Shown here: piece by piece, positions 5,988 to 13,869 of the stretch
Position numbering within the stretch: position 1 is the first letter of the stretch
How the letters are laid out: the number at the start of each line of letters is the position of its first letter
Source of the DNA: Bacteroidota bacterium
Lineage (GTDB): Bacteria; Bacteroidota; Bacteroidia; Chitinophagales; Chitinophagaceae
Assembly (NCBI GenBank): GCA_023409975.1
Contig: JAEYQO010000017.1
Span: 1-13,904 of the forward strand
Direction of reading: 5' to 3'
Length of the DNA: 13,904 nt
The notes under the pieces: model-generated
The model's input: only the letters and a program-made list of their open reading frames with translations
Databases searched by the model: none
What the model was told of the DNA's origin: nothing
Made by a program: the position numbers and the translations under genes

Positions 5988-6404
5988 TTAGAAGCGCTCC
6001 AGTCCGCTGAAGAAGAAAGAACCTTCGATCTCAGCATTCTCATCGCTATCAGAACCGTGCACCGCATTTTCTCCCATAGAGGTAGCATAAAGCTTACGGA
6101 TGGTACCTTCTTCCGCCTGGGCAGGGTTGGTAGCACCAATAAGCTTACGGAAATCTGCCACTGCATTGTCCTTTTCGAGGATAGCCGCTACGATGGGTCC
6201 ACTGCTCATGAACCCGGTGAGTTCTCCGTAGAAAGGACGCTCCTTGTGAACCTCGTAGAATTTCTCAGCCTGCTGCCTGCTGATCATGGTGTATTTCATT
6301 GCCACTATGCGGAAGCCAGCCTTATTAATCATCTGAAGAATATTTCCGATGTGGCCATTGCGGACAGCATCAGGTTTGATCATTGTAAAAGTGCGGTTGG
6401 ACAT
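5988..6404 (-). CDS. ndk: Nucleoside diphosphate kinase
   Basis: The 138-residue product transfers the γ-phosphate from ATP to other (d)NDPs by a ping-pong mechanism, balancing cytosolic nucleotide pools. Family signatures are present in order: TFTMIKPDAV with K10, the Kpn-loop region, FYEVHKERPFYGEL (Y50, R56, F58), GPIVAAILEKDNAV, GATNPAQAEEGTIR (R103) and the active site NAVHGSDS with the phosphohistidine H116. Length matches the bacterial family and nothing is missing. The end SFFFSGLERF resembles the normal C-terminus (FFxxxE). It is monocistronic, has a perfect TAnnTTTG promoter box 19 nt before its start, and converges on the lipoprotein gene across a palindrome. Confidence 0.98.
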   Translation of the reverse strand: MSNRTFTMIKPDAVRNGHIGNILQMINKAGFRIVAMKYTMISRQQAEKFYEVHKERPFYGELTGFMSSGPIVAAILEKDNAVADFRKLIGATNPAQAEEGTIRKLYATSMGENAVHGSDSDENAEIEGSFFFSGLERF

Positions 6405-6423
6405 TATCTGTTATTTTGAGGCG

Positions 6424-6431
6424 CAAAACTA
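6424..6431 (-). promoter_or_regulatory. Bacteroidota -7 promoter box for ndk
   Basis: Read on the minus strand, 6431-6424 is TAGTTTTG, an exact TAnnTTTG match, 19 nt before the ndk ATG. Transcription would start about 5-7 nt after the box, giving a leader of roughly a dozen bases. No clear TTG -33 element is visible upstream. Confidence 0.65.
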
Positions 6432-6459
6432 TGCTATTTATCAGGTTTTCGGACTGGTA

Positions 6460-6491
6460 TTCGTAATTGCCTGAAAATCCAGTTACTTTTG
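6460..6491 (+). promoter_or_regulatory. Bacteroidota promoter for the DHH-FKBP operon
   Basis: The -7 box TACTTTTG (6484-6491) matches TAnnTTTG exactly and lies 19 nt before the ATG at 6511, the same spacing as the divergent ndk box. A possible -33 element TTCG (6460-6463, one mismatch from TTTG) sits 20 nt further up. The predicted start of transcription (about 6496-6498) falls on the TTG at 6496, arguing against that codon as the start of translation. Confidence 0.65.
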
Positions 6492-6510
6492 AAGCTTGTA
6501 TCAAACATTC

Positions 6511-7509
6511 ATGCGATCCATACAAGACGCTATAGAGTTACTCAACAGTCCGAAGAAAATTTTCATTACCACGCATCATAAGCCCGATGGGGACGCCATC
6601 GGCAGTATGCTCGGCCTCAGCCATTACCTGACATTGAAAGGGCACCAGGTTACTGCGGTGTCTCCAAGCGAATTGCCGGAGTTCCTGATGTGGATGCCGG
6701 GTGTCGAAACCCTGTTGAATTTCGAGGCAGAATCCAGGGCCTGCAATGATGCTTTGGCGCAGTCGGAACTGATCTTCGGTCTGGACTTTAATGAGTTCGG
6801 GAGGACCAAACACCTGAAGCAGCAGTTATTGGCGGCTACGCAGCCGCGTATCATGATCGATCATCACCTGATGCCGGCTCCCGACTGGGAGTATGGAATC
6901 AGCGACCCGGAACAGAGCAGCACCTGTGAGATGGTGTATGATTTCATCAATCTCTGTGGTGATATCCCGCGCAATAATGCAGATATCGCTGCCTGTCTTT
7001 ATACCGGGCTCATTACCGATACCGGCTCTTTCCGCTATAATTCCACCAGCGCAAGTAGTCATCGGATGGCTGCGGACCTGAAGACCAAGGGACTGGATCA
7101 TAGCTATGTTCACGAGAAAGTGTATGATTCCTGGACGATAAAGAGAATGCAGTTGCTGGGTTATGTGCTGCTGGAAAAAATGGAGATTCTGCCGAGGTAT
7201 AACGCCGGCCTGATCGCACTTTCGCGCCAGGACCTGAAACTGTTTGACATCTCTACGGGCGATACGGAAGGGCTGGTTAATTACCCCCTGAGTATCAACG
7301 GAATACGCTTTTCCACCCTGATTACAGAGCGCCAGGATGAGGTGAAACTCTCCTTCAGGAGCAAGGGCGATTTTGATGTGAGCAGTCTGGCCCGTGAATA
7401 TTTTAACGGCGGCGGTCATTTCAATGCCTCAGGCGGCCGGTCAAACCTAAGTTTTAGCGAAACGGTATCACGATTTAAAGAAATTTTATCCGAAATTCAC
7501 CCCCGATAA
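6511..7509 (+). CDS. DHH-family phosphoesterase (NrnA-like oligoribonuclease/pAp phosphatase)
   Basis: The 332-residue cytosolic enzyme belongs to the DHH-DHHA1 family. NrnA-type members degrade 2-5-nt RNA oligomers (nanoRNA) and dephosphorylate 3'-phosphoadenosine 5'-phosphate. Motifs in order: THHKPDGDAIGS with metal ligands H22-H23, D26 and D28; LDFNEFGR near residue 90; IDHH at 116-119 (the DHH signature); YTGLITDTGSFRY around 165-177; and the DHHA1 substrate motif GGGHFNASGGR at 300-310. Length is as expected for the family. I chose the ATG at 6511 over a TTG at 6496, because the promoter box at 6484-6491 would leave the TTG at the transcript end. It is the first gene of an operon with two FKBP genes; the next starts 9 nt after its stop. 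Exact substrate cannot be read from the sequence. Confidence 0.92.
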   Translation: MRSIQDAIELLNSPKKIFITTHHKPDGDAIGSMLGLSHYLTLKGHQVTAVSPSELPEFLMWMPGVETLLNFEAESRACNDALAQSELIFGLDFNEFGRTKHLKQQLLAATQPRIMIDHHLMPAPDWEYGISDPEQSSTCEMVYDFINLCGDIPRNNADIAACLYTGLITDTGSFRYNSTSASSHRMAADLKTKGLDHSYVHEKVYDSWTIKRMQLLGYVLLEKMEILPRYNAGLIALSRQDLKLFDISTGDTEGLVNYPLSINGIRFSTLITERQDEVKLSFRSKGDFDVSSLAREYFNGGGHFNASGGRSNLSFSETVSRFKEILSEIHPR

Positions 7510-7518
7510 AAAATAAAC

Positions 7519-8436
7519 ATGTTTAAGCGTATTATTCCTTTCGCCCTTTTGGGTGCTTTTGCTTTCAGTTTTCAGGCCTGTAAAAACAGTGGCGGCTTCA
7601 AGACAACAGAGAGCGGACTTGAATACAATATTGTAAAAGACGAAAAAGAAGGGGCATCCCCCAAAGAAGGAGATATCATCGAGATGCATATGCACATCCG
7701 GTATAAAGATGATAATCTGGATACAACCCTTTTCGATTCGCGTGTGATGAACAACAACATGCCAATCCAGTTCCCACTGCCCGCACCTTCCTTTAAAGGA
7801 GATGTGGCGGAAGGATTTATGATGATGACCGCTGGTGATAGCGCTGTTTTCCGTATCGCGATCGATACACTACAGAGTGCTGGAGCCCAGATAGCGCCAT
7901 TTATGAAGAAGGGAGAGAAGATCCAGTATAATGTCGTGCTGGTATCTGTAAAATCGCAGCAGCAATTGATGCAGGAACAGGAGGAACATGCGGCGAAACA
8001 AAGTCAGGTTGATGAGAAACTGCTGCAGGAATATTTTACCTCAAATAAGATCAACGCAACCCGTACGGGTTCCGGACTGTACTATCTGATCGAAAAAGAA
8101 GGTACCGGGAAAAACCCTGCTCCTGGTCAGGCAGTAACGGTGCGCTACACAGGCAGGACTATGGATGGCAACATCTTCGATTCGAATATTGAACCAGGTG
8201 TTGGTTCTGGCGAGCCCTTTACCTTTATGGTAGGAAGGGGTCAGGTGATCCCCGGATGGGATGAGGGTGTTTCCCTGCTGAAGAAAGGCACAAAGGCGAA
8301 ACTGTTCATTCCGTCTACCCTTGCGTATGGCCAAAGCAGTCCCAGCCCTGCCATACCACCGAATTCTGTTCTGATCTTCGATATCGAAGTTCTTAACATT
8401 GAGAATGCACCGTCTATGCAAATGCCGGTACAATAA
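7519..8436 (+). CDS. FKBP-type peptidyl-prolyl isomerase lipoprotein, two FKBP-like domains
   Basis: The 305-residue product has a lipoprotein signal peptide (lipobox FQAC, acylated C21), so it is membrane-anchored in the periplasm or outer membrane. Residues about 30-147 are an FKBP-like domain lacking the canonical active-site tryptophan (DVAEGF where GWDEG is expected), probably non-catalytic. After a Gln/Glu-rich linker (about 148-170), residues 175-295 form a canonical FKBP domain with YTGRTMDG (Y210), FDSN, PGWDEG (W247), FIPSTLAYG and IPPNSVLIFDIEV. It should catalyse prolyl cis-trans isomerisation and assist folding of exported proteins. It is the middle gene of the DHH-FKBP-FKBP operon, and the next gene is its paralogue 25 nt on. 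In flavobacteria I recall a similar ndk/DHH/gldI neighbourhood, GldI being a gliding lipoprotein of this family; equivalence is uncertain, as this protein is much longer. Confidence 0.92.
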   Translation: MFKRIIPFALLGAFAFSFQACKNSGGFKTTESGLEYNIVKDEKEGASPKEGDIIEMHMHIRYKDDNLDTTLFDSRVMNNNMPIQFPLPAPSFKGDVAEGFMMMTAGDSAVFRIAIDTLQSAGAQIAPFMKKGEKIQYNVVLVSVKSQQQLMQEQEEHAAKQSQVDEKLLQEYFTSNKINATRTGSGLYYLIEKEGTGKNPAPGQAVTVRYTGRTMDGNIFDSNIEPGVGSGEPFTFMVGRGQVIPGWDEGVSLLKKGTKAKLFIPSTLAYGQSSPSPAIPPNSVLIFDIEVLNIENAPSMQMPVQ

Positions 8437-8461
8437 TTGCTTCATACTTACAAACTAACAA

Positions 8462-9406
8462 ATGAAAAAGAAGAATATTCTGGCACCTGCCGTGGTATTG
8501 ATGCTGACAGGACCTTCCACAGGTGCTTTTGCTCAGAAACCCACCGATTTTAAACGTACAGAAACCGGACTCGAGTACAGGTTCCATCATGACGAGCCAG
8601 GAACGAACTTCCCGAAAGAGGGCGATCACGTAGAAATGCACATCAAAACCTATGTTGGTGATAGTGTGTTATTTGATAGCCGGGTGCTGAATGGTAATAA
8701 ACCTGTTCCGTTCCAGATCATGGCGCCTTCCTTTAAGGGCGATCTGGTGGAAGGTTTTGTACTGATGACGCCTGGTGACAGTGCGACTTTCAGAATTGCC
8801 ATCGATTCGCTGAAGAACGCTGGTGCTCAGTTACAATCCTGGATGCAAACAGGCGATATGCTGGTGTATGATGTCGTGCTGGTTTCTGTGAAATCGCAGG
8901 CTCAGATGGATCAGGAGAAAGAAGCGCATACGGCTGCTCAGCAGAAGAAGGATGATCAGACCCTGCAGGACCATTTCAAAAAGAACAAGTTAAAGCCGAA
9001 GAAGACCGCTTCGGGTTTATACTATAATATTTCCCAGAAAGGAACCGGAGCCACCCCTACAGCAGGTCAGTATGTAACCGTGAACTACACCGGACGCACA
9101 ATTGATGGTACGGTATTCGATTCCAATGTGGATCCGAAATTCAACCACGTACAGCCATTCACTTTCCAGATTGGGAAAGGACAGGTGATCAAAGGATGGG
9201 ACGAGGGCGTTGCTTTACTGAATAAAGGCAGCAAGGCCACCCTGTTCATTCCTTCCGGACTGGCCTATGGTGAGCGTGGTGCCGGTGGTGCTATCGGTCC
9301 TGATCAGGTATTGATCTTTGAGGTGGAGGTAACGGATATTTCCACGACTCCTCCGGCTCAGAACCTGCCTCCGGGTCACAGCGAACATGACGGACATAAT
9401 CATTAA
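8462..9406 (+). CDS. Exported FKBP-type peptidyl-prolyl isomerase, paralogue with His-rich tail
   Basis: The 314-residue product repeats the plan of the preceding gene: a divergent FKBP-like domain (about 30-145; DLVEGF replaces the tryptophan motif), a charged Gln/Glu/Lys linker, then a canonical FKBP domain (about 175-295; YTGRTIDG, KGWDEG with W246, FIPSGLAYGERGAGG). The active-site tryptophans of the two proteins lie one residue apart. In the 66-residue core from VTV to LAYG I count 45 identities with the neighbour. It differs at both ends. The signal peptide ends AFA before Q25 with no lipobox, so it is a soluble periplasmic or secreted protein, and the C-terminus GHSEHDGHNH is histidine-rich and may bind metal, as SlyD tails do. 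It is last in the operon; no clear terminator precedes the M1 gene. The two genes arose by tandem duplication. Confidence 0.92.
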   Translation: MKKKNILAPAVVLMLTGPSTGAFAQKPTDFKRTETGLEYRFHHDEPGTNFPKEGDHVEMHIKTYVGDSVLFDSRVLNGNKPVPFQIMAPSFKGDLVEGFVLMTPGDSATFRIAIDSLKNAGAQLQSWMQTGDMLVYDVVLVSVKSQAQMDQEKEAHTAAQQKKDDQTLQDHFKKNKLKPKKTASGLYYNISQKGTGATPTAGQYVTVNYTGRTIDGTVFDSNVDPKFNHVQPFTFQIGKGQVIKGWDEGVALLNKGSKATLFIPSGLAYGERGAGGAIGPDQVLIFEVEVTDISTTPPAQNLPPGHSEHDGHNH

Positions 9407-9413
9407 TCCATCC

Positions 9414-9442
9414 TTGTGCATGGGCTTTGCTTCGTAGCTTTG
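9414..9442 (+). promoter_or_regulatory. Bacteroidota promoter for the M1 peptidase gene, near-leaderless
   Basis: A -33 TTG (9414-9416), 18-bp spacer and an exact -7 box TAGCTTTG (9435-9442) precede the ATG at 9450 by only 7 nt. Transcription starting 5-7 nt after the box would begin one to three bases before the start codon, so the mRNA should be leaderless or nearly so. This gives the M1 gene a promoter independent of the FKBP operon. Confidence 0.7.
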
Positions 9443-9449
9443 CCCTGCA

Positions 9450-11090
9450 ATGAGACTAGTTTTAATCATATTGATAGCGTGGTATTCGTTCAGTACGAAT
9501 ACCACGTTTGCTTTTGGGCGACAGGACACTCTGAGGGGAACAGATGGACGCGGTCGGTTCTGGTGGGATGTGCAGCATTATGATCTGAGTGTAACCATCG
9601 ACTCTGCAGACCGGTCCGTTTCCGGACTGAATATCATCTCCGCTGTGGTGGTGGCAGCGCCGGCAGATAGTCTGCAGCTCGATCTCCAGAAGGGCCTGAC
9701 CATTGATAGTGTGATCATGCACGGCCGGAGCCTGACCGCCGTAAGAGAGGGTAACGTATGGTGGGTGATCTATCCCTTTCACAATTTCTCACCGGGTGCC
9801 AGACTTACCCTCCAGGTTTATTACCAGGGAACGCCCCCGGAGGCGAAGATGCCTCCGTGGCAGGGCGGCTTTGTCTGGTCGACAGACAGCACCGGGAATC
9901 CCTGGGTGGCTGTAGCGTGTCAGGGTCTGGGAGCCAGCAGCTGGTGGCCCTGTAAGGATTTCCAGGCAGATGAACCGGACAAGGGGATGATGATCGATAT
10001 TAGTTTTCCCGGCAAACGATCGGTGATCTCCAATGGCCGTATGATAGATTGTGGTTTTGATGAGGAGGACGCGGAAGAGGGTCAGTACGGCTGCACCTGG
10101 ACCGTGACAAATCCTATCAACACCTATAATGCGAGCTTTTATATCGGAGACTATGTGAGTTGGCAGGATACCCTGATGGGGGAAAAGGGAAGGCTGGACC
10201 TGGAGTACCATGTGCTGCGTTATAATGAGCAGCGCGCCAGAAGGCAGTTTGCTGTGGTGAAACCCATGCTCCGCTGCTTCGAATACTGGATGGGGCCTTT
10301 CCCTTTCTATGAAGATGGCTATAAGCTGGTGGAATCTCCTTACCTGGGCATGGAACATCAGAGCGCAGTAGCCTATGGCAACCAGTATAAAATGGGCTAC
10401 CTGGGAACCGACAGGAGCTCCACCGGGGTGGGAATGCTGTTTGATTTCATCATCATTCACGAAAGTGGCCATGAATGGTTCGGGAATAATATCACGGCCG
10501 CTGATGTAGCTGACAACTGGCTGCATGAGGGATTCACGACCTATACAGAGGTACTGTTTGCGGAATGTGCGTTTGGAAGAGACTCCGCCTACAAGTATAT
10601 GCTGGGGTTATGGAGAGGCATTCAGAATGACCGGGCAGTGATCGGTGCGCATGGAGTTCATGACGATGGCAGCTCTGATAAATATGTGAAGGGCGCAGCG
10701 GTGGTTCATATGATACGCCGGATCATCAATGATGATCAGAAATTCCGGGCGCTGTTACGGGGACTGAATAAGGAGTTTTACCATAAGACCGTTACAAGCA
10801 GGGAAGTGGAGGCCTATATCAGCCGGTTTGCAGGATATGATTTCGGACCGCTGTTTGAACAATACCTTCGTTCGGCAGCCATTCCCAGGCTGGAGTGGAC
10901 CGTGAAGAAAAGGGAGCTCCGGTTCAGATGGGTGAATGCGGTCACCGGGTTCAGCATCCCGCTGGAGATCAGTTCCGGCAGGCAGCGTCAGGTCATCTAT
11001 CCGACCAGCGAATGGCAGTCTGTTCGCTGGACCCGTGGATACGATATCCATTTCGATCCGAACTACCTGATCGAAACCCGGTTACCTTAG
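9450..11090 (+). CDS. Exported M1-family zinc aminopeptidase
   Basis: The 546-residue product is a gluzincin aminopeptidase. A signal peptide (about 1-22, end FAFG) exports it. Residues about 35-235 match the N-terminal β-saddle domain of M1 enzymes. The catalytic domain (about 240-460) carries the exopeptidase motif as GMEH at 300-303 (GMEN in classic members), zinc ligands H337 and H341 with catalytic E338 in HESGHEWFG, the third ligand E360 in NWLHEGF exactly 18 residues after H341, and Y412 in YVKGAAV as the likely transition-state tyrosine. The last 90 residues look like a small β-domain; the long helical C-terminal domain of PepN-type enzymes is absent. It should remove N-terminal residues from peptides outside the cytoplasm, complementing secreted endoproteases such as the M36 enzyme here. 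It has its own promoter and starts 43 nt after the FKBP gene. Confidence 0.93.
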   Translation: MRLVLIILIAWYSFSTNTTFAFGRQDTLRGTDGRGRFWWDVQHYDLSVTIDSADRSVSGLNIISAVVVAAPADSLQLDLQKGLTIDSVIMHGRSLTAVREGNVWWVIYPFHNFSPGARLTLQVYYQGTPPEAKMPPWQGGFVWSTDSTGNPWVAVACQGLGASSWWPCKDFQADEPDKGMMIDISFPGKRSVISNGRMIDCGFDEEDAEEGQYGCTWTVTNPINTYNASFYIGDYVSWQDTLMGEKGRLDLEYHVLRYNEQRARRQFAVVKPMLRCFEYWMGPFPFYEDGYKLVESPYLGMEHQSAVAYGNQYKMGYLGTDRSSTGVGMLFDFIIIHESGHEWFGNNITAADVADNWLHEGFTTYTEVLFAECAFGRDSAYKYMLGLWRGIQNDRAVIGAHGVHDDGSSDKYVKGAAVVHMIRRIINDDQKFRALLRGLNKEFYHKTVTSREVEAYISRFAGYDFGPLFEQYLRSAAIPRLEWTVKKRELRFRWVNAVTGFSIPLEISSGRQRQVIYPTSEWQSVRWTRGYDIHFDPNYLIETRLP

Positions 11091-11191
11091 CGATAGATTT
11101 TATCCAGATATCCACAGGATCGACCCATTCGGGCCGGCTGGGGCAGGGCTGTGTTCCGGCTGACTAAACTTAAATTTATAACTTAGCCGCA
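11091..11191. other. 101-bp gap between the M1 peptidase gene and mutS
   Basis: The gap contains a GC-rich stretch (11131-11160) with a GGCCGGC/GCCGG-type partial self-complementarity but no good stem followed by T, so no clear terminator for the M1 gene. Its right end holds the mutS promoter-like box. I see nothing else in it. Confidence 0.6.
11179..11186 (+). promoter_or_regulatory. Probable -7 promoter box for mutS
   Basis: TAACTTAG matches TAnnTTTG at all but one fixed base and is followed by CCGCA and the ATG at 11192, only 5 nt on. The layout mirrors the M1 promoter (box, CC, GCA, ATG). No TTG -33 element is visible at the expected distance. If used, the transcript would be leaderless. 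Confidence 0.45.
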
Positions 11192-13798
11192 ATGGCAAAA
11201 ACCGTAGCAGAAACCCCGTTAATGAAGCAGCACCGGGAGATAAAAAGCCGGTATCCGGATGCTGTTCTGCTCTTTCGTGTAGGAGATTTCTACGAGACTT
11301 TTAGTGAGGATGCCCTGATCGCTTCGAGGGTACTGGGCATCACTCTCACCAAACGATCCAATGGCGCCGCCTCTTCTGTGGAACTGGCCGGCTTTCCCCA
11401 TCATGCCCTCGACACCTACCTGCACAAGCTGGTGAAGGCGGGTTACCGGGTGGCTATCTGTGATCAATTGGAAGATCCAAAAACCGTCAAGGGAATTGTG
11501 AAGCGGGGCGTCACAGAATTGGTAACACCGGGTGTGGCAACCTCCGATAAACTGCTCGATAATAAATCAAATAATTTTCTCGCTGCCCTTTATATCAATG
11601 ATCAGCATTCGGGCGTGGCCTTTCTCGATATCAGTACCGGGGAGTTCTATGTGGCCCAGGGGAATATCGAGTATATGGATAAGCTGTTACAGAGCTTTCA
11701 GCCCTCGGAGATCATTCTGTCCAAGTCGCAGCAAAAGCGATTCCGGGAACAATTCGACAACAAGAGCTATACCTTTCAGCTGGAAGAATGGATCTTTCAG
11801 GAACAATATACCTATGATCTGCTGCTGGAGCATTTTCAGACCCAGTCGTTGAAAGGGTACGGGATCGAAGAGCTGCCGTTCGCCATTATTGCGGCAGGGG
11901 CTGCCCTGCATTATCTGCGAGATACCGAACATCCCAACCTGCAACATATTAATGCCATTCAGCGAATCGTAGCCGATGAGTTCCTCTGGATGGACCGGTT
12001 TACCATCCGGAACCTGGAACTGATCTATACACCTCAGGAGCAGGGCACCTCCTTACTACAGGCACTGGACCACACGCTGACACCCATGGGGGCCCGCTTG
12101 CTCAAACGCTGGCTGATCTTTCCGCTCTTCAACATTGTCAGTATCCGCCAGCGTCTGGACCAGGTAAGCTTCCTGATCCGGGATCAGGATCTGAATCATC
12201 AACTGGCTCAGCTTATCCGTCAGACAGGTGATGTGGAACGCCTGATCGGTAAGATACCGCTGAAGAAAGCCAATCCGCGGGAGGTGCTGCAATTGGCACG
12301 GGGACTTGGCTTTATGCAGGAGATGAAACAGGTGACAGCCAGGTGTGATTTTGAGCCGCTGGCGCGACTGGTGGAACCCCTGCAACCGTTGGAGGAACTG
12401 CAGCAAAGGATTTGTTTCACCCTCGTTGATGATGCCCCGGTGCAGGCACATAAGGGGAATGTGATCCGGGAGGGCATTCACAAAGAGCTGGATGAGCTCC
12501 GGAAGATTTCAAGAAGCGGCAAGGAATACCTGCTGATGATACAGCAGCAGGAGTCGCAGCGCACAGGGATCACCTCCCTGAAAATCGCTTATAACAATGT
12601 GTTTGGGTATTACCTGGAAGTTACCCATGCCCATAAGGATAAGGTGCCGCAGGACTGGATCCGCAAGCAGACGCTGACGAATGCAGAGCGCTATGTGACG
12701 CCGGAGCTGAAGGAATACGAGGAGAAGATCCTCGGCGCAGAGGAGAAAATTCTGGCCCTTGAGATGGAGCTCTACCAGCAGTTGCTGGCTTCGATAGAAC
12801 CACATATTTCCGCGATCCAGAGCAATGCGCATATCGTTGCTCAACTGGACTGTCTGCTGTGTTTTGCGCTGAACGCGAAACAGTATAACTACCACCGTCC
12901 GGAGATTGTGGAGGAGATGGTCCTTGACATCCGCGAAGGCCGTCACCCGGTGATCGAGCAGCAATTGCCCCCGGGAGAGTCCTATATCGCCAACGATATC
13001 CAGCTCTCCAGGGATGATCAGCAGGTTATTATCCTGACGGGCCCGAACATGAGTGGTAAATCGGCCCTGCTCCGGCAGACCGCCATCATTACACTGATGG
13101 CCCATATGGGCAGCTTTGTGCCGGCGACATCGGCCAGGGTAGGACTCACAGATAAGATCTTCACGAGGGTAGGGGCTTCTGATAACCTGAGTGGGGGAGA
13201 GAGTACCTTCATGGTGGAGATGAATGAAACGGCCAGTATCATCAATAATATCAGTGATCGCAGCCTCGTGTTGCTCGATGAGATCGGCAGGGGTACAAGT
13301 ACCTACGACGGTATTTCGCTGGCCTGGTCGATCGTGGAGCACCTGCACAACCATGATTCAAAGCCCAAAACACTATTTGCCACCCATTACCACGAGCTGA
13401 ATGAGCTTGAGCACCAGTTACCGAGGGTGCGAAACTATCATATCACTCATCAGGAAACGGGAAACAAGGTGATCTTTCTCCGGAAGCTGGCGCCGGGGGG
13501 CAGTCGACACAGCTTTGGTATTCAGGTGGCCAGAATGGCGGGCATGCCGCCACCGCTGCTGAAAAGAGCGGAGGAGATCCTGGGGCTTCTGGAAGAAAAG
13601 CATGGCAGTGCTTCAGATACCCGGGAGACGGTGAGACAGATTACACCCTCACCGTCATTTCAGCTCAATATTTTCGATGGCGTCACCGAGGATATCCGCC
13701 GGATGCAGCAGATTCTCGACGAAACGGATATCAATACGTTAACACCAGTAGAGGCCCTGCTCAAGCTGAATGAGTTGAAGTCGGTAATTAGTCGTTAA
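11192..13798 (+). CDS. mutS: DNA mismatch repair protein MutS
   Basis: The complete 868-residue product recognises mispaired or looped-out bases and, on ATP binding, becomes a sliding clamp that recruits MutL. The mismatch-reading F-x-E motif is F33-Y34-E35 in GDFYETF. Connector (about 130-250), lever/core and clamp (about 265-540) follow. The ATPase domain carries Walker A GPNMSGKS (617-624), the GGESTFMVEM signature, Walker B DEIGRG (696-701) and the ATHYHEL switch. The helix-turn-helix dimer region (near ARMAGMPPPLLKRAEEIL) closes the core. The C-terminal tail has QLNIF at 824-828, a good match to the β-clamp-binding consensus QLxLF, then a terminal helical segment (TPVEALLKLNELK). All key residues are intact, so it should be functional. 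The start is fixed by the N-terminal motif and the promoter-like box 5 nt upstream. Heptamer repeats follow 7 nt after the stop. Confidence 0.99.
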   Translation: MAKTVAETPLMKQHREIKSRYPDAVLLFRVGDFYETFSEDALIASRVLGITLTKRSNGAASSVELAGFPHHALDTYLHKLVKAGYRVAICDQLEDPKTVKGIVKRGVTELVTPGVATSDKLLDNKSNNFLAALYINDQHSGVAFLDISTGEFYVAQGNIEYMDKLLQSFQPSEIILSKSQQKRFREQFDNKSYTFQLEEWIFQEQYTYDLLLEHFQTQSLKGYGIEELPFAIIAAGAALHYLRDTEHPNLQHINAIQRIVADEFLWMDRFTIRNLELIYTPQEQGTSLLQALDHTLTPMGARLLKRWLIFPLFNIVSIRQRLDQVSFLIRDQDLNHQLAQLIRQTGDVERLIGKIPLKKANPREVLQLARGLGFMQEMKQVTARCDFEPLARLVEPLQPLEELQQRICFTLVDDAPVQAHKGNVIREGIHKELDELRKISRSGKEYLLMIQQQESQRTGITSLKIAYNNVFGYYLEVTHAHKDKVPQDWIRKQTLTNAERYVTPELKEYEEKILGAEEKILALEMELYQQLLASIEPHISAIQSNAHIVAQLDCLLCFALNAKQYNYHRPEIVEEMVLDIREGRHPVIEQQLPPGESYIANDIQLSRDDQQVIILTGPNMSGKSALLRQTAIITLMAHMGSFVPATSARVGLTDKIFTRVGASDNLSGGESTFMVEMNETASIINNISDRSLVLLDEIGRGTSTYDGISLAWSIVEHLHNHDSKPKTLFATHYHELNELEHQLPRVRNYHITHQETGNKVIFLRKLAPGGSRHSFGIQVARMAGMPPPLLKRAEEILGLLEEKHGSASDTRETVRQITPSPSFQLNIFDGVTEDIRRMQQILDETDINTLTPVEALLKLNELKSVISR

Positions 13799-13804
13799 TC
13801 ACTA

Positions 13805-13825
13805 GTAGTGAGTCGTTAGTAGTCA
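13805..13825. repeat. Three decayed heptamer units in inverted orientation
   Basis: Contiguous 7-mers GTAGTGA, GTCGTTA and GTAGTCA lie just after mutS. GTAGTCA is the reverse complement of TGACTAC, the unit of the perfect array at 13870-13904; the other two differ from it by one and two bases. The block can pair with that array across a 44-bp spacer. Confidence 0.6.
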
Positions 13826-13869
13826 ACCGTCATCATTCAACCTGATAGTTTTCCTATTGGATAGCACAC

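Noticed and set aside
6496..6510. TTG as an upstream start for the DHH phosphoesterase
   Set aside because: It coincides with the predicted transcription start after the promoter box at 6484-6491, and the ATG at 6511 fits the family N-terminus.
6826..7419. Minus-strand open frame (197 codons) opposite the DHH gene
   Set aside because: It mirrors the DHH catalytic motifs and has no independent evidence.
7502..7508. CCCGATA half-site before the first FKBP gene
   Set aside because: A single 7-mer overlapping the DHH stop codon, without a partner TATCGGG at 8 or 6 bp; probably chance.
9789..10526. Minus-strand open frame (245 codons) opposite the M1 peptidase gene
   Set aside because: It covers the conserved catalytic region of a clear plus-strand gene and shows no recognisable domain or start signals.
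12509..13354. Long minus-strand open frame (281 codons) opposite mutS
   Set aside because: It is antisense to conserved MutS clamp and ATPase sequence, its product is rich in His, Arg and Gln without motifs, and it has no promoter; it is a by-product of mutS codon use.
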